64,000 nucleotides of DNA from Saxidomus purpurata (lineage: Eukaryota > Mollusca > Bivalvia > Venerida > Veneridae), in assembly GCA_022818135.1 (NCBI GenBank), contig JAFMSR010000001.1:9193534-9257533 (forward strand). Reading direction: 5' to 3'. Positions 36,001 to 49,142 of this stretch are shown piece by piece. Position numbers and translations under genes: made by a program. Every line of letters begins with the position of its first letter. Within the stretch, counting starts at the first letter, position 1. The notes under the pieces are model-generated. The model did no database searches. It was not told the origin of the DNA and saw only the letters and a list, made by a program, of their open reading frames with translations.

Positions 36001-38943
36001 CATTTTTGACTACTGAATCTTTCTGGTGAAAGTTTTGTTTTAGATAACCCATTAATTTAAGTTAGTTTACAGGCACAAATTTGAATGGGTAATATCATAG
36101 AAAATATATTCGAGTTAAAATTTAACAAGAAATATCTTTCAAAAATATCAACGGCGTTACATTTTACCGCACAAAATAGTTACCCGAGATCCGCACATAC
36201 TGCCAGTCATTGAATACGTATTCTAAAAATTATAAGTAGTAGCGATTGCATGCTCTGGATTTTTTCAGCCAGAAAAATCTGCCACTTTGTGCAATTTTTG
36301 TCTTTTCAACCGTATTTCAGTCACTTTTACAGGTGGAAATTTTGAAGGTCCAATACTTAGCCTATTGCAGGAATCATTGTTCAGCAAGTTTTTAACGTTA
36401 TATGTAATAATTAATTAAAACAAGTTATAAATTAGACCATATTCACTATCCAAACCTGAATTAAGTTTATTTCTGTCGGCGCTTCAAAATATCGAGTAGA
36501 GATGAGAATTGCTCTTTTTAAATTTAAAGAGGTCCTATGAAACAGTTTGGAGTAAAATCTTCAGCTGTGCCTGTATATCTCTTTATCTTCAGGAGACGTG
36601 ATAACTTCAAAACAACAAATCAATTACTCAACCAAGGAGAAATTAAGCCTCCAATCAGCTAATTCATTTCATACACCACGCTTCTATTCCTAATATTTAA
36701 TAGGAGCAAACAAGTTGACCAAAAGGGCAATTGCATATTATATAGTTACATGATTAAACTGTAATTAAAGTAATGATAATGCCTGTTCTCATAAACAGCT
36801 AGACATAATTATTGAAGTACAACTTAGCTCTATAGAGAACAACACTGAGTCCAACTATGGCTCACCCTTGAATAGTCCTAGTTATGACAACCAAAATACC
36901 TTTAAAACAACGTTTTAGTGAAATCTAATGATACTTTACCAAATTGAATGAAAGTACGTCTTCCATTGAAAATAAAGCCCCTAGGGCCCAGATGTTGAAC
37001 AATTTTGTATGAATATATTTTCCTATGAACAAACATAAAATAATCGTTAGAAAGCAGCCGAAATTAAAATTCTTGTGTACAAAATGATCAACAATAATAT
37101 CAGAAATTAAACGCTTTTTGCGGCAGTATTTTTCATCTTTTCTACAGTTTTGTAGCGTGGAGGTCAGTCTGGTTCCCCGCGTCGAACATACCATATACTT
37201 TCGCTTTTACAGGACTTCTTTCGTTTTGTCATTATAGCGGAAAGTGATGTGCGTGTTTTCGTTTTCAACAACGACAACACAGTTTTAAACATGTTATATT
37301 TTAGATATAACTTTTACAGAAAATAAATATATATACAATATTAATTTTCTGTTCATCAACAGTTTAAAGAGACTTGTCAGTATGTAGCTTCTAACTTCTA
37401 AGTTCTACTTTCGGTTTGTAAGTGATATAAAAATGTTTTTTATTTTCATCTGTACAGGCACAAACATGTATTATAGCCGATGACAGTTTAGCATCCATTT
37501 AGTAGTATTTTTCGTCTGGAGTTTTAATATGCTCAAATATTACAATAAAATCAACACATACAGTATTACAACAAAAGATACGTGATGTGTATGGGCAATT
37601 TGTTAAATGATTTTGAGATTTCACATACATATATGTTATCCTCACCAGTTCTGTAAATCATAAATGTTACTTAATACACTGCCTAGATGTGGTTTTGGGA
37701 ATTATACCGTTAAATGTAGAATGAATAGTCGAAATCGAAACGAAAAGTAGAATTCACCAAAAATATACGATTTTAGTTTTCAAATATAGTAAACCAAAGT
37801 TTATAGAATTCTATGTTTATCTACTTTGTATTTCGTATGTAAGTATAAATGTAACGGTTCTCTTCGTCTGTTTTCCTTTCTGCAATACGTACACCAAGTG
37901 GAAAATATGTTACATATATACACCTTTATATTTATGAAAGGTTTATCCATACAGCTTGAACTGTTGAAGGTCCCCCATCTACCGGTCAGTTGAACCGAAA
38001 AATAGCCTATCAATTTAAGGCTATTATTGTAATTAAGTCTCATACTAACAAATAGTTGGCGTAGTCATATGTTCAATCATAATATCACTTAGATCCTTAA
38101 AAACTACTATTTGCTGATACATGTACCTAATACTTCACCTAGATCCATTTTGAGATGATAAAATACATGTGGCAGTTACAAAAACCTGTTGTGGTCTGAA
38201 GTAACCGGCTGTTAGGACATAGGTTTGATCCGCGGTCAGACCACATGATGTGTGTTCTTGAGCAAGACACATTTTATTCAAATAACTAAGAACTTGTTCG
38301 TCGAACATATGGCAGTTTTCTTCCTGAAGTATGTAGCACATTCTTTTTAAAAAAAATAAGTATGAGATATGAGGCACTAATCAGATAATTGAGAAAAATT
38401 AAATTAATGAACTTCTGGTAAGAAATTCCTAATTAATTAGGAGATGGAGCTCTAAATATTTTAGTTTTTAACCAGTTTACACTAGAAAGTTTCCATATAT
38501 TAGATACACAAGCCTCGATTTATATCGGATGATTCAGTATGTTAACCTCAAATTGTCATTTATTTACATGACTTGAGTGAAATAAATTATTAATATTTGT
38601 AGTTTGATACATTTTTGAGTGCTAATATAATTATAATTAGAATTGATTGCGCCAATTGTTATACAGAGTGCGAAAGCTACCATGTTTAAATGCTGTTTTT
38701 ATGTGCTATGCAACAGGATATTACCGGGGATGAAAATGCCTTTGGGAATTTAAGTCGCATATTTAAGAAATGTTTACTTGTTTAGATGTTTTTCAGCTAC
38801 TCGATTCTCGGCATTAGTAAGTATGAAATTCAAATTGCGAGCGCAAACGGTAATAAATTGCTACCTGTATTGCAACACTAACATTTCTATCGCTAATTTT
38901 TCTTTTTCAGCGTTAGCCTAGTCAAAACAATCTAACTTACAAG
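36001..38943. other. Upstream region of gene C
   Basis: No protein-coding exon is visible apart from the motifs at 37136-37418. A strong acceptor-like tract 'tttttctttttcag' ends at 38910, 33 bases before the start codon. Gene C therefore probably has a noncoding first exon upstream, possibly ending at the donor-like 'gtaagt' at 37418. Confidence 0.4.
37136..37418 (+). promoter_or_regulatory. Candidate promoter/first exon of gene C with IRF-like motifs
   Basis: 'tactttcgcttttacaggac' (from 37196) and 'tctactttcggttt' (37404-37417) are shared with the region before gene D, 210 bases apart here and 211 there. Their reverse complements, AAAAGCGAAAGT and AAACCGAAAGT, resemble the interferon-response/IRF consensus GAAANNGAAA. 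Two similar strings, 'ctttcgttttg' and 'gttttcgttttca', lie between them. The second motif is followed at once by a good splice donor 'gtaagt'. Confidence 0.4.
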
Positions 38944-39024
38944 ATGGGAAACACAATAAATGTGAAGCTGAAAGAAGAAACCGAAATGTTTGAAATTACC
39001 GAAAAGCTCATTAGAGATTTTCAG
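38944..39024 (+). CDS. Gene C exon 1
   Basis: 27 codons, MGNTINVKLKEETEMFEI to 'cag|gtaatg', phase 0. It has the same length as gene B exon 1. The upstream 'tttttcag' at 38910 suggests the 5' UTR is spliced. Confidence 0.85.
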
Positions 39025-42000
39025 GTAATGGATTTGCTACAATTTGAAGTCATTATTGATAATTATTGTAACAAGTGACATATGGAAATTGCAAGCATTT
39101 GGTAGTACTTCCTTAAAATAAAACTGTGACCCAAACACCCCTAAACGTCGGATGAATACTAAGACAGTTGCGACTTCACGGTATACGTTCAAGCCAGAAA
39201 AGATTTACTTCAAAAGTGACCACTTTAAGAAGGTGGAATCTCAATGCATGTGTCCTAATGTAAAATGGCAATCGGAATACGTCACAGTTAACTTTTGAAG
39301 ACACGTGACTGCTAAATTGAGGTGATTATTGTTTTCTTTTACAATGTTTTATAAATTATGTCAGTACCAGGTGTAAAAATTACAACTTTACTTTGTTTCG
39401 TTTATAGTATCACATTAATCTGGCTGACCGTTCCATGGTGAGTTTTGCGAGGTCGATAGACTCGATGAGAGCGTCCTGTACAATTCTCAGCAAAGACAAA
39501 GAAGAATCAGTTGGTAAGAATTTTCCATATTCACTCGTAAAGTTGTGAATCGCAAATTGGTGTCAGAAATGCCCGTTTTATCTACGTGTTATATACACCA
39601 GTATATATAGATGCTCTTACCATTTACAATTATTATCACACAATATACATGTAGTCGTGTTCGAGTTAGTTTTACAGCTCCAAAATGTAGTTGTATTAAT
39701 TTGTTCAAGCGTCTTTGATGTTATTTGGGCGGATAACAGCTATGAGCCAGCAAAATACAATTCAATAAAATTAAGACATTAAGTTAGTTTCAGAAATTCT
39801 TCCTATTATTAATAATGTAAAGATTGTATCTATTGACGTAGATTTGTGCTTACTTTAGGTACTGATATTAGCGATGGAAAACGGCTGATTGGAGAGCCTG
39901 AAGCTGCATTGCTACTTGAAACAATAGACGTAAGATTTCATAATACAACTTAAAAAATATTTGCTGACTTGACCATTTATAGGTCTTGATCATTTCCAAT
40001 GTTACAATTATTTGAAGTACGTACATAGGCCTATATGCCATCGAAATAACCGCTGTTATGTGTCATTTAATGCTACCGTTTCATTTGAAACCCGTAAAAA
40101 TGATGTGAATATAGCGTATTTGTTCGTCGTTGATATTGCAAAAAAAGAAACACTTTCTGTGAGCACTTAGAAACGATAGGAATACGAAAAAAAGCACATG
40201 TCGACAATGCTTTATAGTAAATAGGTCACAGTTGTATCATTATATTATCAGTATATTTGATCACTATTCTATCCAAGCAAATTCAAAGTGATCATAGGGC
40301 TGTAAGATTTGAGCTTTACAAAATTAGACAAAACGAGAATAACCACCCCTGCTCTTTTTTATCTTCTGACAAATCTTCCGGGAATGACTGATTTTACCCG
40401 GTTGAGAAAATATTAATATTTTTATCTTGCTGTCTCAATGTAGTTTTAAAGTACTACTCAAAAGTTATCGATAGAGGTTGTATGATAAACAGCAAACATA
40501 ATGCAAAACCACGACTTGTCAGTTTTATGTAAATAGTTCTCGGTTTTAAAAAATGAGACAAAAAACGTAAACCATATTCTCGAAAAATGCAAGCGCTTAT
40601 CTTCTTTGACTCTGTTTTTTGTTGATTGCATAAATAAATAGTTCTACATAGAGAAAATTGCATAATAATTTTATGAAGTAAATGCCAGCATCTTCAGGTT
40701 TCCGGTTAAGATCAAAAGTTTTAAGAAAAATGCTTAATTTTCAGGAAGTCGTTGCTGATCACAAGTTTATTGCTATGGAATCCGTCAATAGTCTTTTTAC
40801 CTTCCTCATCAACATGGGTAGTATCTATTTTACTTCTGAGTCTGAAACGACATTGTCAGTTGACAAATACAGACAACAGAACTCTGCCTTAACAGACATG
40901 AACATGCGTTATTGCGATTCTCGGATTGAATCATTGCAAAGTAAAATAAAAACGCTAGGAGCGGATCATGAACATTTAAAAGAAAATTTGAATAATTATA
41001 ATGAAAGAGAGTTATTGTACCAAAGGGAAAAGAACATTCTTAAGAACAACATTAAAGACCTAGAAAACGATCTGTCGAAAACCAAATCGGAAAAGGAGGA
41101 TGCCATTAAACAGATTGGTGATATTGAACAAAAGAATGAAGAATTGGTGAAAGAGGTAATGCGTCTTAAATTTACAGGAGAAAAGATGGCTAACGAAATT
41201 AGAGCAGAGAAATCACGAAGGGAACATACTGAAGAGGAAACTAAATTTGAAATGAAAAAATGCGAAGAGAAAATCGAGACACTTGATCAGCAGTTGAGGG
41301 AAAGAACGTCAACCGTCGATGAAATACATAATGAGAACACGGCAAAAATGTCAAAAATTGAGAAAATGGAGACAGAACTAAAATCGTTACAGGAAGAAAA
41401 CACAAAAGTAAGATCAGATCTGTCGGATGAACGAAAGAATAATGTGTCTTTGAAGGAAGAAAATATTTCTATAAATATGCTGAGTGACGAAGTAAAGAAG
41501 ATGAATACAACACTTAAAGAGATGTATGAAAAGGAGATTCGTCGACTGACAGAATGTTTGCAAATAGAAACTGAAGCAAAAGTCGAATGTGAGAAAAAAG
41601 TGGATGATCTGAAAAGTGAACAGCATCAGAATGACGAGAAGAAATCCCTGGAAAAGAAATGGAACCTGATAGAGGATGAAAACCGAAAGCTTACTTTAGA
41701 AATAAATGCAGCCGAATCAATGGTCGAATCGCTCAAGCAAAACCACAAAGATGAAATTGATAGGCATGTTATCAAATTTGAGAAACTAAAAAACGTAAAG
41801 AAAGAACACGAAAAGAAAATTGATGAAATGAATAGGGATTTAAATAGTGTGAACATGACAAATAGGGGTCTGATTTCCAGATTACAGAAAGAAATTGACA
41901 CGCGTGTTTCTATAATGGAAGAAAAGACAGCGATCATCAATTCGTTAAACGATGAGATTGGGAATATGAAAACAAAATTTGAAGAGATCAAAAAGCTGAA

Positions 42001-43779
42001 TGAAAAGGAACAAGGAAGACTCATAGAATTGCTGGAACAAGAAAAAGCTAAAGAGGAAGACTATTTAAAACAGCTGAGGCAACTAAAGGAAAAACAAAAT
42101 AAAGACTCTGATGATGTTATTCAGCTTCATGCAGATAAAACGAGTCTGATAAAAGTCGTTGAGGAAAAACAAAAACAGATAGATGCTCTCGAACTGAACT
42201 TAGAATTGACAACGAAAACCATGATACACGGTGACAAGATTTTTATAATTTATCTGATTCACATAGCAATCGTTATTTAAGTGAGTCTTCTTATATATCA
42301 AACACATTGAACTATGCAATTTGTAGTTGTTAGTCAAACTTTTCATAGGAATAAAGATTTTGACACCTTTCACGGAATAAATACAAAACCTGTTATAATC
42401 AGGTGACTTATAGTAGTTGTAGCTTATTTGTAAGGAAATGTTCCTTCACCACACACTTCACAGAGTGAAACATGACCGATGTCTTTTCTTGCGTTTTGTT
42501 TGTTTTCACAGTAAGGTGGCATATTCAAGAAAACGTGACATTGTTTAAAGTGATTATTTATTCTTCTCATAAGTAAATTAACAATGTAAGAATGAAAAAT
42601 TCATCAAAATTATCAATAGTTTGCTTTCAAGCAGCATTTATTCAGTAAATATTGGATGTTTCTAGTGAAACATAATGACTCATTGGTTCATTAGAAGGAT
42701 CTATACAGGAGTAATAAGCTTTGAGCAATGCTATTCTTTCTTTCAGTACAAGTATGCTATACCGATGGATTTCGCGCTGCAAAAGAAGAGAAAGAGCTGA
42801 AAAAAATGCTCGAAACAAGGATGGAAGCAGAGTGTATAGAGTTGAAGTTTCTTAACTGTTCGCAGAAATTTGCTCCATTATCTACAGATTTGCCTTCGCT
42901 GATTGTCTGCTCTCGGCCTGCGAAGACACCCCGTGATAAATACATTTCAAATGTACTTGAATGGGTCAAAGGTATAGTACTGTTAAGAAGAACCCAATGA
43001 AAGTTGAGATAAAAGTTGAGATGAGTCAACTTAGTTTATGAAAGTTTGTTTGATTAAGAACAACTCGTCTGTTTCACCTTTCAAGCAACACCAATTGCAC
43101 ATAATTTTTCGAGCAATAATTTATGGCGATAATTTCATTACTTCGTAGGGTAACAAAATATTATTCCATTTGTTTATATATTTGCTATTTGATTTGCCTC
43201 CCACAAACAAATGTATGCAAGCTTGATGGAAGCAGATCAACACAGATCAACACATGACATTATGTGAAAAAGAAACATAACTATTATATATACATGTACG
43301 TACATGCCATATTTTGGTTCCCTGAAAAAAAACTGTTACAACCTGTAGATCACTAGATCATTCACACGGGGAGTATAAGATAAAGAAAAAAATCAATTTA
43401 AAGTAACCAATTATAATGCAAACCCAAATACATTAAGGCACCTTTGTTCTTTACAATCTATATATGGAAACAATCCTATATTATACGATAAATGATTGTT
43501 TGATCTATATTGCAATTGTATATAATTACATTTTTCACTCCAGTCAACCCAAAGACGGCTTTGCTAATATTTCACGAGAAAGATGAAAAGGCATTTCGGA
43601 AAGACATGGAATCTGTGAAAGAGACTGCGCAATCCAGCAAAATAGCAGGGGTTTTCGATATCGGGTACAAAAATGAAATATATAAAAGCGAAATAAATTC
43701 CAAATCTGTTGAAAGACTTTTAAACTTCATTGATAAAGAAGGCGTTCGGAAATCTAGAAGTACGGAGTCAGCCGTGTAA
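38944..43779 (+). CDS. Gene C: coiled-coil protein with unknown C-terminal alpha/beta domain, intact
   Basis: The exons are 38944-39024, 39408-39513, 39859-39929, 40745-42230, 42747-42971 and 43544-43779. They total 2205 nt, giving 734 residues with no internal stop. Phases equal those of genes B and D. The N-terminus is MGNTINV (possible myristoylation). The helical segment 'YHINLADRSMVSFARSIDSM' follows, then about 450 residues of coiled coil, then the C-terminal domain with 'DLPSLIVCSR', 'TALLIFHEKD' and 'GVFDIGYK'. It ends Thr-Glu-Ser-Ala-Val, a class I PDZ-ligand pattern. Introns 3 (39930-40744), 4 (42231-42746) and 5 (42972-43543) show nothing recognisable. A likely soluble or membrane-tethered scaffold; no enzyme motif is visible. 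The family is not recognised. Confidence 0.85.
39408..39513 (+). CDS. Gene C exon 2
   Basis: Acceptor 'cgtttatag', donor 'gttg|gtaaga', phase 1 out. It encodes 'YHINLADRSMVSFARSIDSM' and 'ASCTILSKDKEESV'; one codon longer than gene B exon 2. Confidence 0.85.
39859..39929 (+). CDS. Gene C exon 3
   Basis: 71 nt as in gene B, acceptor 'tactttag', donor 'gac|gtaaga'. It encodes 'TDISDGKRLIGEPEAALLLE' and ends in phase 0. Confidence 0.85.
40745..42230 (+). CDS. Gene C exon 4: coiled coil
   Basis: The acceptor is 'aattttcag' and the donor 'cacg|gtgaca', phase 1. Without splicing, the frame extends 63 nt upstream to an ATG at 40682 and downstream to 42280, but the paralog alignment fixes both splice sites. 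It opens with 'VVADHKFIAMESVNSLF' and 'SETTLSVDKYRQQN', then heptad repeats to 'ALELNLELTTKTM'. There are no large internal duplications. Confidence 0.85.
42747..42971 (+). CDS. Gene C exon 5
   Basis: Acceptor 'ctttcag', donor 'aaag|gtatag', phase 1 on both sides. It encodes 'YTDGFRAAKEEKELKKML', 'CIELKFLNCS', 'STDLPSLIVCSR' and 'YISNVLEWVKG', the first half of the C-terminal domain. Confidence 0.85.
43544..43779 (+). CDS. Gene C exon 6 and stop
   Basis: Acceptor 'cactccag', phase 1. It encodes 'PKTALLIFHEKDEKAF', 'KIAGVFDIGYKNEIYKS', 'INSKSVERLLNFIDKEGV' and ends Thr-Glu-Ser-Ala-Val, TAA. Confidence 0.85.
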
Positions 43780-46700
43780 GATGCGAGTTTTATGAGTATG
43801 TTTGTTTTGGGGCATGCGTCTGTGTGTACATGCATGATACACGAAACATTTTGAGATATATTTGTTGAATCTTCAAAAGAGTTGAAAAAGTGTACTTTTA
43901 TGTACAATCCTTCTTTTCAGTTGAACAAGGGACGCTTTAATTCTATGACAACTATCGGTCAGAATGAATAAACTGTCTGTCTTTGTTAATTTCCAACAGA
44001 ACACTGCATTATCGCACTTGCCAGTCAGAAAGCGTATTTTGTCCTAGGCGATTAAAATAAAGCTTTGTTATTGTAAGAAGCGGTTGTTAAAGTCCTCTGC
44101 ACTAGCATGAAGCTACATGTAACTATATTTTTCTAAACAAAGGTTTCGTTCTACGTTTTCCCGGTTTTAACAACTTTTGGGCACGCATTTGCCTTTTGCA
44201 TTAAACCTGCTAGTTCACAGTTGAAACTTACATTTCTCGAAAACGATTACTAAAAAGTAAATGTAAAATTAACTGCATTAAATTAACTTAAGTCGACAAC
44301 ACAAGGGAAACTCAACATAGCAATTTCAGAAAGTGTGTTGATAATGTTAGTAAGTTTAGTTTGACAGCACCGCTATGCTATAATGTTGAAAGCGTTTGCA
44401 AGCTTTTATAATTTGGTTGCGTATAATTAAAAAAGAAAAGAAAACCAGACATATTTTACAGGAATTTATGCTGTAAACTTTTTATTTGCTGTTTTGTATA
44501 TTATTTGTATATTAATTTCTACCAGTTTAGAGAACTTTGTTGTTTCACCGAAATCTGTGAGCAAGCAGCTTTAAGCACCGAAGTAACCAGTATCGTAAAA
44601 TATAAGACAAAATAAGCTAAGGGAGGTCAGAAGAATAAACTTTTTAGTTTCTGTGGAGGTTAAAAGACAATGGCGGCCCGGAACAACACTATCCCGATTG
44701 TGAATTATGTTTACATGTGACTGTCTTATTGCTTTTCTATTTTAATAGTCATTCACTACAAAAGAAAATATTTATATTTTTCTTACGAGTTTTTCACTGT
44801 GCCAATACTTTTGAATTTGTTCATTTGTTTTCTCGTTGTAGCTGTTTTGATTACACTTTGAGCCTACCATTCTGATATCTACATGTAAGATTACTTCATA
44901 TTTAGTCAATATACAGATTGTCAGATAATATAGTGATGATATAGCTCAATAAAGTTGTCTCTGTATATCATATCTCTTGTTGGTATACTACGAATGAATC
45001 CATTATAACCAATTATACAAGGTATGTACCTTGTATTAAATATGATGGTTACCGGTACAGATGAGGAATTTTAAGATCAATTCGATCATTTAATTGCGTT
45101 CAAAGTACTCCTTCTTGTGTGTTATACAAAGTTTGAGCGCGTGAACACGTTTCTAGAAGCTCGAAAATACTGGAATAAGGCTGATCCAAGTGGCTGTCTA
45201 GATCAAACCAGGAATGTCTTTATGTTCGATTCTAAAATAATTAAGTGATATGGTGCTCAACCCAGGGAAAAAGATTGAAAAGTCATGTTAATTAGTCATA
45301 CTAAAACCTTGCTGACTGAAAAGGCTATGGATGACAAAGTAAAATCATATGTAAGTTATATAGAAATGTCCCTGCAATAAGTGATGCTTATATGACTTAA
45401 AATGCAGATACATGTACCATGAAATGTTCATTGAAAAATGGCAAGAAGTACGGTTTCCCACTTACATTCAATAAGAATAGCTGAAAGCTCAAAACAACGA
45501 TGAATGTTTACCATCGGTAGGTTTCGGCTGCTAATCTCTTGATGCCATTGGTTCCTTGAAAGATTTATTATGATGACGGCAAGATTTCCGAATACTTGCC
45601 AAAATGTATCAAGGATAGAGAAATTCATTTTTTCACCAAAAGAAGCTGAAGCTCTCGATCCAATAATATTATAAGTTAACTCTTCTTTGCATGGACAATT
45701 CCCAAGAAAGATAAATGCATATGTTTTTTTCAATGTCAGTGCCAACTAGATGCATCTGACATAAAACAGAACGTGTTTTTAAAATTCTCTCACAGCAATT
45801 TTACTGGATGAACTCCGCTCTAAAAATGGGGTCTTGATTTAATCTCTTATCAAGTGTCATGACAGAGTGGTTTTGAAAGTGGAAAAAAACAACAACACGA
45901 AAGTCTTGAAGAATCTCTATACATTTGTAAAACACTCGGACATAACTTTTGCCTGAAACCTAAACATTTCTGCATTTTCTCTAAAATCTTAGATAATATC
46001 AGTGACTGACCTATACTTAACCCTTTGCTTGACCAGAGGTTATATCAGTTTCTTTGAAATCTCTTAAGCTTTCTAAAGGATCTTTTCGAACAGCAGAGGA
46101 GTCAGACCTCAGAAGTGTGCAGTAAGGTTACATTAAAAACATGTAAGTACCTTTTTTCGTAACCTGTAAATAGTAAAAATCATACGATGGAAAAATGTAC
46201 AAATAATGGCAGTGAAACAATACCTATATATATATTTATATATCACTGCTACTGGGTACTAAAAAAGTAAATATTAATGACTGCAAGAAATAAAACGTGA
46301 CTGATCACATGATGTTAAGATCGCTGACATTCAAACTTCCAATTCCATAATAATGAGCGGTCTGTGTGGTTACTTAAACAGGAACTGAAGAATGGAATAG
46401 CTTAAACAGGTTTTAAATCATTTCTATTACCTACATTCTATTATTATTTTTGAAAACAAACAGTTGAGTGCTAGCCCTGCATTTGGTGCTCTTGTTTATG
46501 TTTATTCATAGAAAATAAATAAGGACCATAAAAATTTAAAATAAACACAAATAGAAGACCCAAGTTATCATTTCAGATGCAGTCAGAGTTTGGAAACCAA
46601 CAGCAACACATGATGATATTGAAAGGTTATAAAGGATTGGTTGCACCAGATAACAAAGGTGGAAGGAGGATTTGATTTCTGTCAAAATGTTAAACAAATA

Positions 46701-47159
46701 AATGATTGAAGGTATCTTTCTATGTTTTCGTTTCCCCTTGGACAAAATTTACCTAGACTGACTGTAAATTGTGATCACCTGTTGTCTGTTTTGCTTTTTT
46801 CAACTGTATTTTAGTTTGATTGCCGTTCTTTAACCTTACGCAAAGTCTGGACAAGCCTATAACCAGTCTAATTAAGCAGTACACCGGCCGTTGATAGATG
46901 CACATGCTTTTGAAAGTGAAAACTCTCCTTCTTTCCTCGAAGTAGGAGAAAAGTTGCCATAGAAATAACTCTCAGCCTGCAAGAACATTGACAGTATGAG
47001 AGCAGCAGTGTATGTTAACAGAAGTAAGAAATTTAGCCCAGAACCACTTTTACAGCGCGTTTTGTGTATTAAATATTTTACTATTACATTTAACTGTAAA
47101 TTAGTTCATTATTTAAACAAAAATTAAGAATTTATCAAGTAAATTAAAAAAAACACACA

Positions 47160-47760
47160 CATTTTGAAAAATGTCAGTGAGTCATATATTTACGGACATC
47201 GCAGACAAGTTATATCGGGAGCTTGGAAGGAGCTCGGACGTATATCCTAGCGTGCACGTGTGTTCGTACAGCGCTCGTACGATGTCCGTTCGACAAGAAT
47301 AAACAAGTTCGGCGATATCTGAAAATTTCTTATTTTTAGCTAGAATCGTCATGGATATCGTACGAAGCTCAAGTTCTACATCCGATGTCCGTAGTATCGT
47401 GTGAACATCTAACGTTGACTGTGCGACTCCCTTGCGATAGCCATGCGAGCACCAACAAGCTCTTACGGGCCTCGTGGTGCTCCAAGTCCACACGGACATC
47501 GTGCGATACCCGTACGAACTCTACCGGGGCCCTTGCGAGCTGCTCCCGACGTCTAATATTCTACGAGCTCAGCGAGAACTCGGGAGCTCGGTGAAACATT
47601 TAATCGAGTCCCCAACTCCTCTTCGAATTTGAAATAAACGAACGATGCTCGAAAGAGTCTCTGTGAGATTTTGCAAAATTTCGTCTGAAAACCTACTCGT
47701 ATGGAGCTCGTAGCTCTTCTACCGAACGGACGTATATTTACTACAGCTTAATTACACATC
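47160..47760. other. Locally GC- and CpG-rich block
   Basis: In AT-rich surroundings this block is rich in CG and in short strings such as 'gagctcg', 'tcgtacg' and 'gatatcg'. 'acggacatcg' occurs on the left and 'acggacgtatatttac' near the right end. Frames on both strands are short and overlap antiparallel, as expected of repeat DNA rather than a gene. It could be an unrecognised transposon. Confidence 0.4.
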
Positions 47761-48845
47761 AATCATGACTTTAGATAATAGTTTTAAATTAATCTACTGA
47801 TTAATGAAACCATTTTTTTTAAAGATGTCTGAAAATAAGTCGGCACGATATTCTGAAGAAAGCAAATTAATATAAATAGGCTTAAGATTACACAGCTTCG
47901 TAATCACTTTGAAAGCAGATGATAAAAGAAAAACGGCCTAACAATATTTTCATAAAATTATTGAAAAGTGTTGCCGTAACACTGAAAGTGTAAATGAAAA
48001 TACTTTTAGAATGCTAACATACTTCTACAGCTGAATGTATTTAAACGAGCGTACGGGCTGCGTTTTTCATTTATTCTCATACTTTTCAGGGTAAATGTAT
48101 ATATTAATGATTGAATATATCAACTTCAAACGAAGTTGTTGTTTACAAAAAATATTTTTTAAAAATTGTTCACTGACATATAAAGATACAAAAATGAAAA
48201 ATGCGACGAGGTCATTTTCTTTCTTCTGACATGATGTATATAGATCTAGTTAAACATTTAAAATTCCAATAAAACAATTTTAGTAGAATACCTTAAAACA
48301 TCGTCATATTTAAAAGATATTAAAGCAGAAGACACAAAATACGCTCTGCTTGCTGTTTTATTTCAGTTAAGTATTACGCCTGCACACGCACATAAATACA
48401 CATCTGTATATAGGTCCCTGGCCTGCACCTGTGTATTTAAACTATTACTCGTTACAGAGATTATTATAATTTTTAAATCATACACCCATTTAGACAAAAA
48501 GGAAAGCATTTGAAATAGATTTAAGTAAAATGTATTTAATATATTTATAACTGTTGCCATACCACTTTACAATACAAAATAACCGTCGAGTAGATGTTTC
48601 CGTCGTTTACTTTTTTCATTGATCATTCTAAATATTAACTTTGAATATGTTTGAATGATTAAAAAAATAAAATATGATTAAACATCTGTAAATGACTTTT
48701 AACAATTTCGTTTAAGTGTTTTATAAATAAATGTAAATGATAGATCAATGTATCAGTATATATCGCTTATACAGTCGCGTGTAACCTCAGTTGATAATAC
48801 GGTCGATAACCGTTAATGTCACGCATGCGCAGAAGTCTGTGAAAA

Positions 48846-49140
48846 ACCCGTATTGTTGGGTCAGTGTTGGTCTATTAATATATTGTTGGTACCTTTCTTC
48901 TTGACGTCCATGTTCGTTGGATGTTGGCGCAACAGTATCCATCAAATAACGCTGTTGGATCAATGTTTGCCCAACTATACATATATAATATGATGGGGTT
49001 GGGCCAACAATACCCTAACGGTTGGGCCAACGTTGCACCGATTAGCACGCCCAACACTGGACCAATGATGGCATCAGTCGTTGGGCCAACAGCGAAAAAA
49101 GCATTGGGCCAACGTTGGCCCTATTCATGTCTGCGATCTG
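48846..49140. repeat. 'ttgggccaacgttgg' interspersed repeat
   Basis: Ten or so variants of a short palindromic string (ttgggccaac / gttggcccaa) occur in 300 bases with irregular spacing. The block abuts the end of the SINE at 49143-49421. It is non-coding. Confidence 0.7.
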
Positions 49141-49142
49141 GG

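Noticed and set aside
40682..40744. ATG at 40682 as the start of gene C
   Set aside because: The alignment with gene B and the acceptor at 40744 show this is the end of an intron; the true start is the MGNTINV exon at 38944.
45428..45745. 105-codon minus-strand frame with protein-like composition
   Set aside because: It reads plausibly ('WQVFGNLAVIIINLSRNQWH') but matches no family I know and has no neighbouring exon. A protein search would decide.
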